A stretch of 64,000 bases of DNA from positions 1,612,001-1,676,000 of the forward strand of contig NC_007802.1 of the NCBI RefSeq assembly GCF_000013565.1, given 5' to 3'. The translations under genes and the position numbers were made by a program. Below, one piece after another: positions 6,746 through 15,074 of this stretch; positions within the stretch are counted from its first letter, which is position 1; the number at the start of each line of letters is the position of its first letter. The DNA is from Jannaschia sp. CCS1. Lineage in GTDB: Bacteria > Pseudomonadota > Alphaproteobacteria > Rhodobacterales > Rhodobacteraceae. The notes under the pieces were generated by a model. That model saw nothing but the letters and a program-made list of their open reading frames with translations. It was not told where the DNA came from and searched no databases.

Positions 6746-8015
6746 GAACGCATTGGCGGCACTGCCCTGGCTCTTTGAGTTCTGGGCCCTGCCGCACCAA
6801 TTGCCGCCTGAGGGCGATTGGACGACCTGGGTGGTGCTGGGCGGCCGCGGCGCGGGCAAAACGCGGGCCGGTGCCGAATGGGTGCGGTCGATGGTGGAGG
6901 GTGCCACGCCCGAGGCCCCGGGCCGCGCCAAGCGGGTTGCACTGATCGGCGAGACTTACGATCAGGCGATGGCCGTCATGGTCAAGGGGGAGAGCGGGTT
7001 GATTGCCTGCTCCCCCCCTGACCGGGTGCCGCGCTGGATTGCAGGGGAACGCAAACTGGTGTGGCCAAACGGGGCCGAGGCCCAGGTGTTTTCGGCCAAT
7101 GATCCGGAGGCGCTTCGCGGCCCGCAGTTCGATCTGGCCTGGGCCGATGAATTGGCCAAATGGCCCAAGGCCCAGGAAACATGGGACATGTTGCAGTTTG
7201 GTTTGCGGCTGGGACAGCACCCGCAGCAGATCGTCACGACGACGCCGCGAAACGTTAACGTGCTTAAGGACTTGCTGGCGCGCGACGGCGTGGCCCATAC
7301 CCACGCCCCGACGGAGGCCAATTCGGCCTACCTTGCGGATTCGTTCCTGACCGAGGTGCGGTCGCGCTACGGCGATACGCGGTTGGGGCGGCAGGAGTTG
7401 GACGGCGTGCTGCTGGACGACGTGGACAACGCGCTGTGGGTGCGCGGCGCGATTGATGAAGGACGGCTGACAGACGCGCCGGACGTCACGCGGGTGATCG
7501 TGGCGGTGGATCCGCCGGTCACGGGCCACGCGGGATCAGACGCCTGCGGAATTGTGGTCGTGGGCATCATCGAGAGAGGTGATCCGGCGCAATGGCGCGC
7601 GGTCGTGCTGGAAGATTGCTCGGTTCAGGGCGTGTCGCCCAATCAATGGGCCAACGCTGCGGTGGCCGCCTACCATCGCCACGGTGCAAGCCGGATGGTG
7701 GCGGAGGTCAATCAGGGCGGGGTCATGGTGGCGGATACGATCCGCACCGTCGACCCGACGATCAACCTGCGGACGGTTCATGCCTCCACCGGCAAGGTGG
7801 CGCGGGCAGAGCCGGTTGCGGCGCTGTACGAGCAGGGCAAGGTGGCGCATTTGGGCACCCACGCCGAGTTGGAAGACGAGATGTGCAAGATGGCGCTGAC
7901 GGGATACGAGGGCCAGGGCTCTCCGGACCGGGTCGACGCGCTGGTCTGGGCATTGACCGAGGGCATGTTGGTGCCCGCCAAGACCCGGTTGAACCCCGGT
8001 ATTCGAAACCTTTGA
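6606..8015 (+). CDS. orfg2: GTA large terminase (ATPase/nuclease, gp2)
   Basis: Packaging motor that pumps host DNA into GTA heads and cuts it. It has a Walker A GGRGAGKT at about residues 79-86, a Walker B region FDLAWADE and a C-terminal RNase-H-like nuclease with acidic positions in VIVAVDPPVT, MVAEVNQGG and DRVDALVWAL. I chose GTG 6606 because GGGAGAAGG lies just upstream (7-nt spacing); an ATG at 6564 has no such site, and an ATG at 6672 would give a shorter protein beginning MKSGSAW. Either way it overlaps orfg1. The 469-residue length fits GTA terminases. Confidence 0.93.
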   Translation: MKQDANVSELVGQGSSTSVRRAMKSGSAWLACAERDTEAAFLSSLSENALAALPWLFEFWALPHQLPPEGDWTTWVVLGGRGAGKTRAGAEWVRSMVEGATPEAPGRAKRVALIGETYDQAMAVMVKGESGLIACSPPDRVPRWIAGERKLVWPNGAEAQVFSANDPEALRGPQFDLAWADELAKWPKAQETWDMLQFGLRLGQHPQQIVTTTPRNVNVLKDLLARDGVAHTHAPTEANSAYLADSFLTEVRSRYGDTRLGRQELDGVLLDDVDNALWVRGAIDEGRLTDAPDVTRVIVAVDPPVTGHAGSDACGIVVVGIIERGDPAQWRAVVLEDCSVQGVSPNQWANAAVAAYHRHGASRMVAEVNQGGVMVADTIRTVDPTINLRTVHASTGKVARAEPVAALYEQGKVAHLGTHAELEDEMCKMALTGYEGQGSPDRVDALVWALTEGMLVPAKTRLNPGIRNL

Positions 8016-8104
8016 CACGAATGAAACGGGCCGCGTCGGGCGGCTATGGAGCGGGAGGCGATAGGCCTACCTGCTCTTCATGTATGACTTGAGGAGAGGC
8101 TCAC

Positions 8105-9265
8105 ATGGTATTGGATTTCCTAAAGAAATCTACACCCGCTGCACCGGAAGCCAAGGCATCCGCTAGTGCGAAGCTGGCGGTCTGGGGATCGTCGGGCCGC
8201 GTGGTGTGGAGCCCCCGTGACGTGGGCTCTTTGACGAAGAACGGGTTTCTGGGCAACCCGGTGGGCTTTCGCGCCGTCAAGGTGATTGCCGAGGCCGCCG
8301 CGGCCCTGCCGGTGATCTGCCGAGATGCGGAGCGCCGGTTTGAGGTTCACCCGGTTCTGTCGCTTCTCAACCGCCCCAACGCTGGTCAGACCCGCGCGGA
8401 TCTGCTGGAAGCGGCCTTCGCGCAATTGATGCTGTCTGGCAATGCCTACGTCGAGGCCTTGATGCCGGAAGAGGGCTATCCGGCGGAGTTGCACGTGCTT
8501 CGGTCGGATCGGATGAGCCTGATCCCCGGTGCGGATGGGTGGCCGAAAGCCTACGACTACACGGTCGGCGCGCGCAGCCACCGCTACCCGGCGGAACTGA
8601 TCTGCCACATCCGCAACTTCCACCCGCAAGATGACCACCACGGACTTGCACCGATCCAGGCGGCAGCGACCGCGATTGACGTCCATAATTCCGCCGCGCG
8701 GTGGTCCAAGGCGCTGCTGGACAATGCCGCTCGGCCATCAGGAGCCATTGTTTACAACGGCTTGGAGGGTGCTGGTACGATGAGTCAGGACCAGTTCGAC
8801 CGCCTGCAGATGGAGCTGGAAAGCCACCACCAGGGCGCACGGAACGCGGGCCGTCCGATGTTGTTGGAAGGCGGGTTGGACTGGAAACCGATGGGGTTCA
8901 GCCCATCCGACATGGAATTCCAGAAGACCAAAGACGCCGCAGCGCGGGATATTGCGCTGGCGTTCGGTGTGCCGCCGATGCTTCTGGGCATCCCCGGTGA
9001 CGCGACCTACGCCAATTATGCGGAGGCCAATCGGGCGTTCTATCGCCTGACGGTTCTGCCCTTGGCCGAGCGCGTCTGGTCATCGATGTCGCACTGGCTC
9101 TCGGGCCTTGCAGGCGACTTGGTGGAGGTCAAGCCGGACCTTGACGGCGTGCCCGCGCTGGCCGCCGAGCGCGAGGCACAATGGCGCCGCGTCAGTGAAG
9201 CGACGTTCCTGACAGACGTGGAGAAGCGACGACTGCTGGGGCTGCCGGAGCAGCCCGAGACATGA
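8105..9265 (+). CDS. orfg3: GTA portal protein (HK97 family, gp3)
   Basis: Dodecameric portal through which DNA enters and leaves the capsid. The 386-residue sequence matches the HK97-type portal layout: N-terminal KNGFLGNPVGFRAVKVIAE-like region, FAQLMLSGNAYVEAL, and the late FGVPPMLLGIPGDATYANYAEA segment that is typical of phage and GTA portals. A TTGAGGAGAGG site precedes the ATG. It overlaps orfg3.5 by 4 bp (9262-9265). Confidence 0.95.
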   Translation: MVLDFLKKSTPAAPEAKASASAKLAVWGSSGRVVWSPRDVGSLTKNGFLGNPVGFRAVKVIAEAAAALPVICRDAERRFEVHPVLSLLNRPNAGQTRADLLEAAFAQLMLSGNAYVEALMPEEGYPAELHVLRSDRMSLIPGADGWPKAYDYTVGARSHRYPAELICHIRNFHPQDDHHGLAPIQAAATAIDVHNSAARWSKALLDNAARPSGAIVYNGLEGAGTMSQDQFDRLQMELESHHQGARNAGRPMLLEGGLDWKPMGFSPSDMEFQKTKDAAARDIALAFGVPPMLLGIPGDATYANYAEANRAFYRLTVLPLAERVWSSMSHWLSGLAGDLVEVKPDLDGVPALAAEREAQWRRVSEATFLTDVEKRRLLGLPEQPET

Positions 9266-9510
9266 GCGAGCCGCGCGGCGGCGGCGGCTCTCGCTACCTC
9301 TACGCGCCATTCGACGCTGCCAACGCGCAGATCGAAGCCAACGAGCGTGTGCAGCAGGAGCGCTGGACCGCCCTGGCATTTCGCCTCGAAGGGATCGAGG
9401 TGATGCTTCAACGGCTGGAAAAACGCCTCTGGCTCGCTGTTTTTGGCGTAGTCTCGGTGATCCTGGCGCAAGGGGTCAACCAGTTACTCAACCTAAATAT
9501 TGGCGGTTAG
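9262..9510 (+). CDS. orfg3.5: GTA small protein gp3.5 with C-terminal membrane segment
   Basis: An 82-residue protein between portal and protease, the place of the short gp3.5 in RcGTA clusters. It has an amphipathic, Glu/Arg-rich helical middle (about residues 20-55) and a hydrophobic C-terminal stretch (about 57-75, LWLAVFGVVSVILAQGV) that looks like a membrane anchor. Its role in GTA assembly is poorly known. The ATG overlaps the orfg3 stop in an ATGA junction, which implies coupled translation. Confidence 0.82.
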   Translation: MSEPRGGGGSRYLYAPFDAANAQIEANERVQQERWTALAFRLEGIEVMLQRLEKRLWLAVFGVVSVILAQGVNQLLNLNIGG

Positions 9511-9519
9511 GAGCCTGAT

Positions 9520-10071
9520 ATGAAAACAATTTCGTCAAGCGGACTGGAAGTAAAATTCCAGAGGTTCGACAACGAACTGACACTTGATGACGAATTTGTC
9601 ATCGAGGGCTATGCGTCGTTGTTTGGGGCTAAGGATCAGGGCGGCGATGTCGTGGAAAAGGGGGCTTATGCAAAGTCTCTAAATGCGGATCGTCGGGTCA
9701 AGATGCTTTGGCAGCATGACCCGAATGAGCCCATCGGGATCTGGGACGAGATTCGCGAAGACGACCGTGGACTATACGTAAAAGGCCGCTTGCTGGAGTC
9801 GGTGTCGCGGGCCCGGGAAGCTGCCGCGCTGACCAAGGCGGGCGCGATTGACGGGCTGTCTATCGGCTACCGCACGATAAAATCCCACAAGAACGAGAAA
9901 GGCGCGCGTTGCCTTTCCGAAGTGGAGCTTTGGGAGGTGTCGCTTGTGACATTCCCCATGCTTCCCGAAGCGCGATTGGATGCCCATGAGGGCAAATCAA
10001 ACGCGCTTCAAGACCTGGCGCAAGTGTTCGAGGACGCCCGCCTGACCCTGGCGGCCCGCAAGGCCCGCTGA
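9520..10071 (+). CDS. orfg4: GTA prohead maturation protease (HK97 family, gp4)
   Basis: A 183-residue herpesvirus-assemblin-type serine protease that trims the capsid protein during head assembly. The catalytic positions are visible: His66 in MLWQHDPNEPIG and Ser114 in DGLSIGYR, followed by the conserved ELWEVSLVTFPM strand. It sits directly before the major capsid gene, as in phage HK97. The end is Lys/Ala rich, consistent with self-processing. Confidence 0.94.
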   Translation: MKTISSSGLEVKFQRFDNELTLDDEFVIEGYASLFGAKDQGGDVVEKGAYAKSLNADRRVKMLWQHDPNEPIGIWDEIREDDRGLYVKGRLLESVSRAREAAALTKAGAIDGLSIGYRTIKSHKNEKGARCLSEVELWEVSLVTFPMLPEARLDAHEGKSNALQDLAQVFEDARLTLAARKAR

Positions 10072-10119
10072 TCTGTCGATCCCCATCAGGGGAGTAAACT
10101 CAACCACAAGGGATATCTC

Positions 10120-11301
10120 ATGACCGAGACCCAGGACCGGGGCGCGAGCAGCGTACCCATGGCTGAAGTCAAGACCGCGATCGGCGGATTCTTGAGTGAG
10201 TTCAACCAATTCCAAGACGACATGAATGCAAAATTTCAAAAGCAGGAAGACCGTATCGCTATGCTCAACACGAAAACAAACACGTTTCAACGCCCCGCAT
10301 TGTCGGCGGATGTCGACACCACCGCCCCCCACAAGCTGGCGCTGAAATCCTATCTTCGCTGTGGCGATGATGATGCGCTTCGCGGCCTGGAACTGGAAGG
10401 CAAGGCGATGAACACCGCCGTCAATGCCGAAGGTGGCTATCTGGTCGATCCGCAGACGTCCGAGATGATCCAGTCGGTCCTACGCTCCTCGTCCTCCCTG
10501 CGCTCGGTCGCCAATGTGGTGACGGTTGAAGCGACGTCCTTTGACGTGCTGATCGACAGCACCGATACCGGCGCCGGTTGGGCCGATGAGGTGTCCAACA
10601 CGACCGAGACCGACACGCCCACCATTGAGCGCATCTCCATCGCGCTGCACGAGCTGTCGGCGCTGCCCAAAGCGTCCCAGCGTCTTCTGGACGACGCGGC
10701 ATTTGACATCGAAGGCTGGCTGGCCGGTCGCATCGCCGACAAGTTCGCCCGCGCCGAGGCCGCGTCCTTCATCACCGGTGACGGCTCTGGCAAGCCCACG
10801 GGCATGCTCACCCACCCCACCGTGGACAACGACAGCTGGTCTTGGGGCAATCTGGGCTATGTCGCGACTGGCACCGCGGGCGATTTCGACAATACCAACG
10901 CCGCCGATGCAATTGTCGATCTGGTCTATGCACTGGGTGCACGCTACCGCGCCAACGCCAACTTCATCATGAACTCCAAGACCGCCGGTGCGGTGCGGAA
11001 GATGAAAGACGCGGACGGCCGCTTCCTGTGGTCCGATGGTCTGGCCGCCGGTGAGCCCGCGCGTCTTATGGGCTACCCCGTTCTGATCGCCGAGGATATG
11101 CCCGACATCGCAACCGATGCGATGGCGATTGCCTTCGGTGATTTCGGCGCCGGCTACACCATCGCCGAGCGTCCGGATCTGCGTGTGTTGCGTGACCCGT
11201 TCTCGGCCAAGCCGCATGTCCTGTTCTATGCCACGAAGCGTGTTGGCGGTGACGTCACCGATTTCGCAGCGATCAAACTGATGAAGTTCGGCACGTCCTG
11301 A
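10120..11301 (+). CDS. orfg5: GTA major capsid protein (HK97 fold, gp5)
   Basis: The 393-residue shell protein. An N-terminal helical, scaffold-like delta domain (about residues 1-95, with coiled-coil-like FNQFQDDMNAKFQKQEDRI) is followed by the HK97 core, which begins near TAVNAEGGYLVDPQ, the region where the protease cuts in RcGTA. The core ends with ADRPDLRVLRDPFS-like motifs (here AERPDLRVLRDPF). The 160-bp gap after it contains a GGTGCC/GGCGCC hairpin (11325-11340) without a T-run, possibly protecting the abundant capsid mRNA; nothing else is seen there. Confidence 0.96.
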   Translation: MTETQDRGASSVPMAEVKTAIGGFLSEFNQFQDDMNAKFQKQEDRIAMLNTKTNTFQRPALSADVDTTAPHKLALKSYLRCGDDDALRGLELEGKAMNTAVNAEGGYLVDPQTSEMIQSVLRSSSSLRSVANVVTVEATSFDVLIDSTDTGAGWADEVSNTTETDTPTIERISIALHELSALPKASQRLLDDAAFDIEGWLAGRIADKFARAEAASFITGDGSGKPTGMLTHPTVDNDSWSWGNLGYVATGTAGDFDNTNAADAIVDLVYALGARYRANANFIMNSKTAGAVRKMKDADGRFLWSDGLAAGEPARLMGYPVLIAEDMPDIATDAMAIAFGDFGAGYTIAERPDLRVLRDPFSAKPHVLFYATKRVGGDVTDFAAIKLMKFGTS

Positions 11302-11463
11302 ACCTAAGTCATCGATCCCTTCCTGGTGCCTAAGGGCGCCGGGTGGGGTGGGGCGTGTGTGCGGGCCTTTGCGGGTCCAGCTGCGCGTCTCTCCGCATGA
11401 GCAGCGCGGAGGTCAGCGACACGCCCCAGCTTACCCCATTCGTAATTTCCCGGAGATTTCAAT

Positions 11464-12051
11464 ATGATGATGGTCGAATTGACCTCCGTCCCCAGCGCCT
11501 CCCTGCCGGTGAGTGCCCTGGCGGATCACCTGCGCCTGTCCTCCGGGTTTGCCGACGACGGCAGCCAGGACGCGCGATTGGAAGGCTGCTTGCGGTCGGC
11601 CATGGCCTCGATTGAGGCGCGCGTGGGCAAGGTCCTGATGCAGCGACAGTTCGCGCTGACCATGGTGTCCTGGCACAATGCCGCCAGCCATTCACTGCCG
11701 GTGGCACCTGTCGCGAGCATCGACAGCGTAAAATTGATTGCCCGCAACGGCGATGAGACGACCGTGAGCGCGGCAAGTTACTTTCTGCGCCCCGACACCC
11801 ACCGTCCGCGGATTGAGGCGGAAACGGGCACACTTCCGACCTCGACCCAAGGCGGGACCATCGAAGTCGTTGTCACCGCCGGATACGGCACGGATTGGGA
11901 CAACGTTCCGGCGGATTTGCGTCATGCTTTGTTGGCGTTGGCCGCCGATTTTTACGACATGGAAGACAGCGCACCTCGGCAAATGCCCGTCCACGTCATG
12001 GCGCTGATTGAGCCCTATCGGCAGATCCGTCTGCGCGGAGGCTCGGTATGA
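11464..12051 (+). CDS. orfg6: GTA head-tail connector protein (gp6)
   Basis: A 195-residue protein of the phage gp6/phiE125 gp8-like connector family, which forms the ring under the portal. The N-terminal part, LPVSALADHLRLSS then ARLEGCLRSAMASIEARVGKVLMQ-like residues, and the later NVPADLRHALLALAADFY are typical. Three in-frame ATG codons start it (11464, 11467, 11470); the first is used here. It overlaps orfg7 by 4 bp. Confidence 0.88.
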   Translation: MMMVELTSVPSASLPVSALADHLRLSSGFADDGSQDARLEGCLRSAMASIEARVGKVLMQRQFALTMVSWHNAASHSLPVAPVASIDSVKLIARNGDETTVSAASYFLRPDTHRPRIEAETGTLPTSTQGGTIEVVVTAGYGTDWDNVPADLRHALLALAADFYDMEDSAPRQMPVHVMALIEPYRQIRLRGGSV

Positions 12052-12374
12052 AAGCGCCGCATTTCAATCGCAAACTGGTGCTGGAGGCGCCACAGCGGGT
12101 CAGTGACGGCGCGGGCGGTTTTTCGGAGGTTTGGCAAGCGCTTGGCGTCATCTGGGGCGAGGTATTGCCCCGGGGCGCTGGCCGCGAGGTCGAGGCCTCG
12201 GAGCTGAAGCTGAAGATCACTGTGCGTGCCACGCCGCAAGGGGCGCCGTCGCGTCCCACGGCCGCGATGCGGTTTCGGGATGTTGAGCGCCTCTACCGCA
12301 TTGAGGCGGTGACCGAGGCCGAGGCGGCGGGCCGCTATCTGGTGTGCTTTGCGAAAGAGGAGGTGGGCGCATGA
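12048..12374 (+). CDS. orfg7: GTA head-tail adaptor protein (gp7)
   Basis: A 108-residue protein of the phage head-tail joining family (SPP1 gp16-like). It has the expected beta-rich layout: FNRKLVLEAPQRVSDGAGG, WGEVLPRGAGREVEASE and RFRDVERLYRIEAVTEAEA. It is coupled by ATGA overlaps to orfg6 upstream and orfg8 downstream, so the three connector genes are translated as a block. Confidence 0.9.
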   Translation: MKAPHFNRKLVLEAPQRVSDGAGGFSEVWQALGVIWGEVLPRGAGREVEASELKLKITVRATPQGAPSRPTAAMRFRDVERLYRIEAVTEAEAAGRYLVCFAKEEVGA

Positions 12375-12781
12375 GCTACGCTGCCACAGCCGCCTTGCAG
12401 GAGGCCGTATACACGGCGCTGACGTCGGACGCCGCTGTCAGCACGTTGACGGATGGTGCGATCTACGACGCGCTGCCGCCGGGCCCGGTCCCGTCCATCT
12501 ACGTGAGCCTTGGGCCTGAGCGGGTCAAAGATGCTTCAGACGTTGTGGGCGATGGGTCGGTGCATGATTTTCCGGTCACTGTCATCTCAGACACGGCCGG
12601 ATTTCACACGGCCAAGACGATTGCCGCAGCGGTGTCCGATGCGCTCACGGGGTCTGCCATGACCCTGTCGCGTGGCACTCTCACAGGCCTTAACTTTCTG
12701 CGCGCCCGCGCCCGGCGGGTCGGGGACGGACGCGAAATCGAAGTCTGGTTTCGCGCCTTCATCGATTCCGGCGGCGCATGA
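12371..12781 (+). CDS. orfg8: GTA tail completion/DUF3168 protein (gp8)
   Basis: A 136-residue DUF3168 protein that in GTAs sits at the head-tail interface as a tail terminator or completion protein. Landmarks are LQEAVYTALTSDAAVS, IYDALPPGPVPSIYVSLG and the central VHDFPVTVISDTAGFHTAKTIA-like region. I start it at ATG 12371, which overlaps the orfg7 stop, rather than at an upstream in-frame ATG inside orfg7. Confidence 0.9.
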   Translation: MSYAATAALQEAVYTALTSDAAVSTLTDGAIYDALPPGPVPSIYVSLGPERVKDASDVVGDGSVHDFPVTVISDTAGFHTAKTIAAAVSDALTGSAMTLSRGTLTGLNFLRARARRVGDGREIEVWFRAFIDSGGA

Positions 12782-12822
12782 TCGCCACCCCTACACATCT
12801 TTGACAATACTGGAGATTTTCC

Positions 12823-13236
12823 ATGACAGCACAGAACGGCAAGGACCTTCTTGTGAAGGTAGATATGGACGGCAATGGCGTGTTCGAGACGATGGCGGGC
12901 CTGCGGGCCACGCGTTTGTCGTTCAACAGCGAAAACGTCGATGTCACCAGCCTGGAAAGCACGGGCGGCTGGCGAGAGCTTCTGGGTGGGGCGGGCGTGA
13001 AGTCCGCGTCAATCTCGGGGTCAGGCATATTCCGTGATGCGGCCACGGACGCCCGCGCGCGCAGCATTTTCTTTGATGGCGTGATCCCGGATTTTCAGGT
13101 CGTGATCCCGGATTTCGGCGTTGTGGAGGGAGCCTTCCAGATCAGCTCTATCGAATATGCGGGTACGCACGATGGGGAGGCGACCTACGAGATTTCCATG
13201 GCGTCGGCTGGTGCCCTGACGTTCACGACGATCTGA
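12823..13236 (+). CDS. orfg9: GTA major tail tube protein (gp9)
   Basis: A 137-residue tail tube protein of the TP901-1-like family that polymerises into the tube around the tape measure. It starts NGKDLLVKVDMDGNG, contains TSLESTGGWRELLGG and ends with the typical EATYEISMASAGALTFTTI strand. A TGGAGAT site precedes the ATG. High expression is expected; the gene has its own 41-bp spacer after orfg8. Confidence 0.94.
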   Translation: MTAQNGKDLLVKVDMDGNGVFETMAGLRATRLSFNSENVDVTSLESTGGWRELLGGAGVKSASISGSGIFRDAATDARARSIFFDGVIPDFQVVIPDFGVVEGAFQISSIEYAGTHDGEATYEISMASAGALTFTTI

Positions 13237-13238
13237 CC

Positions 13239-13556
13239 ATGGCCAATCCCTGGACGGGCGAAGTGGCGTTGACCCTGAACGGGGAGCGGCACACGGCGAA
13301 GCTGACGCTGGGTGCGTTGGCAGAGCTGGAAGACTGGCTTGGCGTGGGGTCGCTCACCGAAATGGTCGCCCGTTTCGAGGGGGACGGCCTGAAATCCGCG
13401 GATGTGCTGGCGCTGGTCTGCGCCGGGCTTCGCGGCGGTGGGTGGCGTGGCCGGATGGAAGACCTGATGGAGGCCGAGATTGAGGGCGGAATCCTGGAGG
13501 CCGCGCGGGTGGCTGCACGTCTTCTGGTTCTGGCGTTCCGACCGGTATCCGCATGA
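13239..13556 (+). CDS. orfg10: GTA gp10-family protein (tail assembly)
   Basis: A 105-residue protein in the position and form of GTA gp10. NPWTGEVALTLNGERHTAKLTLGALAELE is the family's opening (given here in part), followed by a short helical C-terminus with VLALVCAGLRGGGW. It starts 2 bp after orfg9 and overlaps orfg10.1 by 4 bp. By position between tail tube and tape measure it is likely a tail assembly chaperone, like the paired proteins seen in long-tailed phages. Confidence 0.86.
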   Translation: MANPWTGEVALTLNGERHTAKLTLGALAELEDWLGVGSLTEMVARFEGDGLKSADVLALVCAGLRGGGWRGRMEDLMEAEIEGGILEAARVAARLLVLAFRPVSA

Positions 13557-13777
13557 ATGACGCTGCACCGGGCTTTGATTGGCCTGCGCTCATGCGCGTG
13601 GCTTATCAGGGGCTTGGCCTGTCGCCCGAGGCCTTTTGGGCGATGACCCCGTCCGAATTTCTGATCCTGCTCGGCCCCGAAAATGGGGCTGCGCCTTTGC
13701 GACGTGCCGCGTTTGACGCGCTGGCCGCGCAGTTCCCTGACAAGAGAGACGAGGACGGACATGACAGAGATGGATGA
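13553..13777 (+). CDS. orfg10.1: GTA gp10.1, small tail assembly chaperone-like protein
   Basis: A 74-residue protein with the characteristic DWPALMRVAYQGLGLSPE-like opening (here FDWPALMRVAYQGLGLSPE) and WAMTPSEFLILLG, typical of the small phage-tail chaperone encoded between gp10 and the tape measure in Rhodobacterales GTAs. It overlaps orfg10 by 4 bp and orfg11 by 17 bp, so translation of the tape measure is probably coupled to it. No programmed frameshift is needed here, because orfg10 and orfg10.1 each have a start codon. Confidence 0.85.
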   Translation: MNDAAPGFDWPALMRVAYQGLGLSPEAFWAMTPSEFLILLGPENGAAPLRRAAFDALAAQFPDKRDEDGHDRDG

Positions 13778-14429
13778 CACACTCAGCCGCTTTGACACCG
13801 AGATTGCAGAACTGGAGACGAGCCTTTCGGGTGCAACCTCCATGGCAGCGGCGTTTCAGGGCGAATTGCGCGAGATGCAGGGCACGATGCTGTTCACCGG
13901 GCGCGAGGTGAACTCGATGAGCCGGTCGATTGGTGGCGGGTTGCGGCGCGCCTTTGATGGCGTGGTCTTCGACGGCATGCGCCTGTCGGATGCGCTGCGC
14001 AACGTGGCCAGCAGCATGATCGACGCGGCCTACAACACGGCCATGCGCCCGGTGCAAAACGCCTTGGGCGGTGCCGTCAGCAACGGCATCAACGGTTTGC
14101 TCAGCGGGATCCTGCCATTTGAGAACGGCGGCGCGATTAGCCAGGGCCGCGTGACGCCCTTCGCCCGAGGCGGCGTCGTCAGCAGCCCCACGACGTTCCC
14201 GATGCGCGGTGGCACGGGCCTGATGGGCGAAGCGGGACCGGAAGCGATCATGCCGCTGACCCGTGGGGCGGACGGGAAATTGGGTGTGGCAACCTCGGGC
14301 GGCGGTGGCGGCGCCGTGCATGTCACGATGAACATTTCCTCGCCCGATGTGGCGGGGTTCCAGCGGTCGTCCAGCCAGGTCGCCGCCCAAATGCAACGCG
14401 CCTTGGCGCGTGGCCAACGCAACCGGTAG
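13761..14429 (+). CDS. orfg11: GTA tail tape measure protein (gp11)
   Basis: A short tape measure protein (222 residues) fitting the short GTA tail. The N-terminal half is helical with coiled-coil character (LSRFDTEIAELETSL to LREMQGTM). The middle has hydrophobic and Gly-rich segments (IINGLLSGILPFENGG-like) and the C-terminal part has the GLMGEAGPEAIMPLTRG motif shared by phage tape measure C-termini. I start at ATG 13761, preceded by GAGGACGGAC; an upstream in-frame ATG at 13683 lies inside orfg10.1. Confidence 0.88.
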   Translation: MTEMDDTLSRFDTEIAELETSLSGATSMAAAFQGELREMQGTMLFTGREVNSMSRSIGGGLRRAFDGVVFDGMRLSDALRNVASSMIDAAYNTAMRPVQNALGGAVSNGINGLLSGILPFENGGAISQGRVTPFARGGVVSSPTTFPMRGGTGLMGEAGPEAIMPLTRGADGKLGVATSGGGGGAVHVTMNISSPDVAGFQRSSSQVAAQMQRALARGQRNR

Positions 14430-14441
14430 GGGAGAAAAACC

Positions 14442-15074
14442 ATGGGATTTCATGAAGTTCGTTTCCCCACCAAACTCAGCTTCGGGTCCATGGGTGGGCC
14501 TGAGCGTCGCACCGAGGTCGTGGCGCTGACCAACGGGTTCGAGGAGCGCAACACGCCCTGGGCCCATTCCCGCAGGCGCTATGATGCGGGCATTTCCATG
14601 CGCTCGCTCGATGATATCGCGCTGGTGGTCGACTTTTTCGAAGCGCGTCGGGGCCAGCTTTATGGCTTCCGCTGGAAGGATTGGTCTGATTTCAAATCCT
14701 GCGCCCCGTCTGCCGATCCGGGTTTTCAGGATCAGGTGATTGGCACAGGTGATGGCGTGACGCTGACGTTTCAGCTGCGCAAGACCTATCAATCCGGCGT
14801 CAACTCCTACGCGCGCCCCCTGACGAAGCCTGTGGAGGCGACCGTATTGGTTGGCGTGTCCGTGATCGAGCAGGTCGAAGGGACGGACTTCACGGTCAAT
14901 TACACGACGGGCGAGATCACCTTCGCGACCGCACCCCCCAACGGCGTCGAGGTGACAGCGGGCTATGAGTTCGACGTCCCAGTGCGTTTTGATACGGATA
15001 TGATCCAGACCTCCATGGCGACGTTTCAAGCGGGCGAGATGCCCGACGTGCCTGTTGTGGAGATCCGGGTATGA
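14442..15074 (+). CDS. orfg12: GTA distal tail/DUF2460 protein (gp12)
   Basis: A 210-residue DUF2460 protein, the distal tail component of RcGTA-like particles. The opening GFHEVRFPTKLSFGSMGGPERRT and the NGFEERNTPWAHSRRRYDAG segment are near-invariant in GTA gp12 (quoted in part). The remainder includes QLYGFRWKDWSDF. A GGGGAGAAAAACC site lies before the ATG. It overlaps orfg13 by 4 bp. Confidence 0.93.
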   Translation: MGFHEVRFPTKLSFGSMGGPERRTEVVALTNGFEERNTPWAHSRRRYDAGISMRSLDDIALVVDFFEARRGQLYGFRWKDWSDFKSCAPSADPGFQDQVIGTGDGVTLTFQLRKTYQSGVNSYARPLTKPVEATVLVGVSVIEQVEGTDFTVNYTTGEITFATAPPNGVEVTAGYEFDVPVRFDTDMIQTSMATFQAGEMPDVPVVEIRV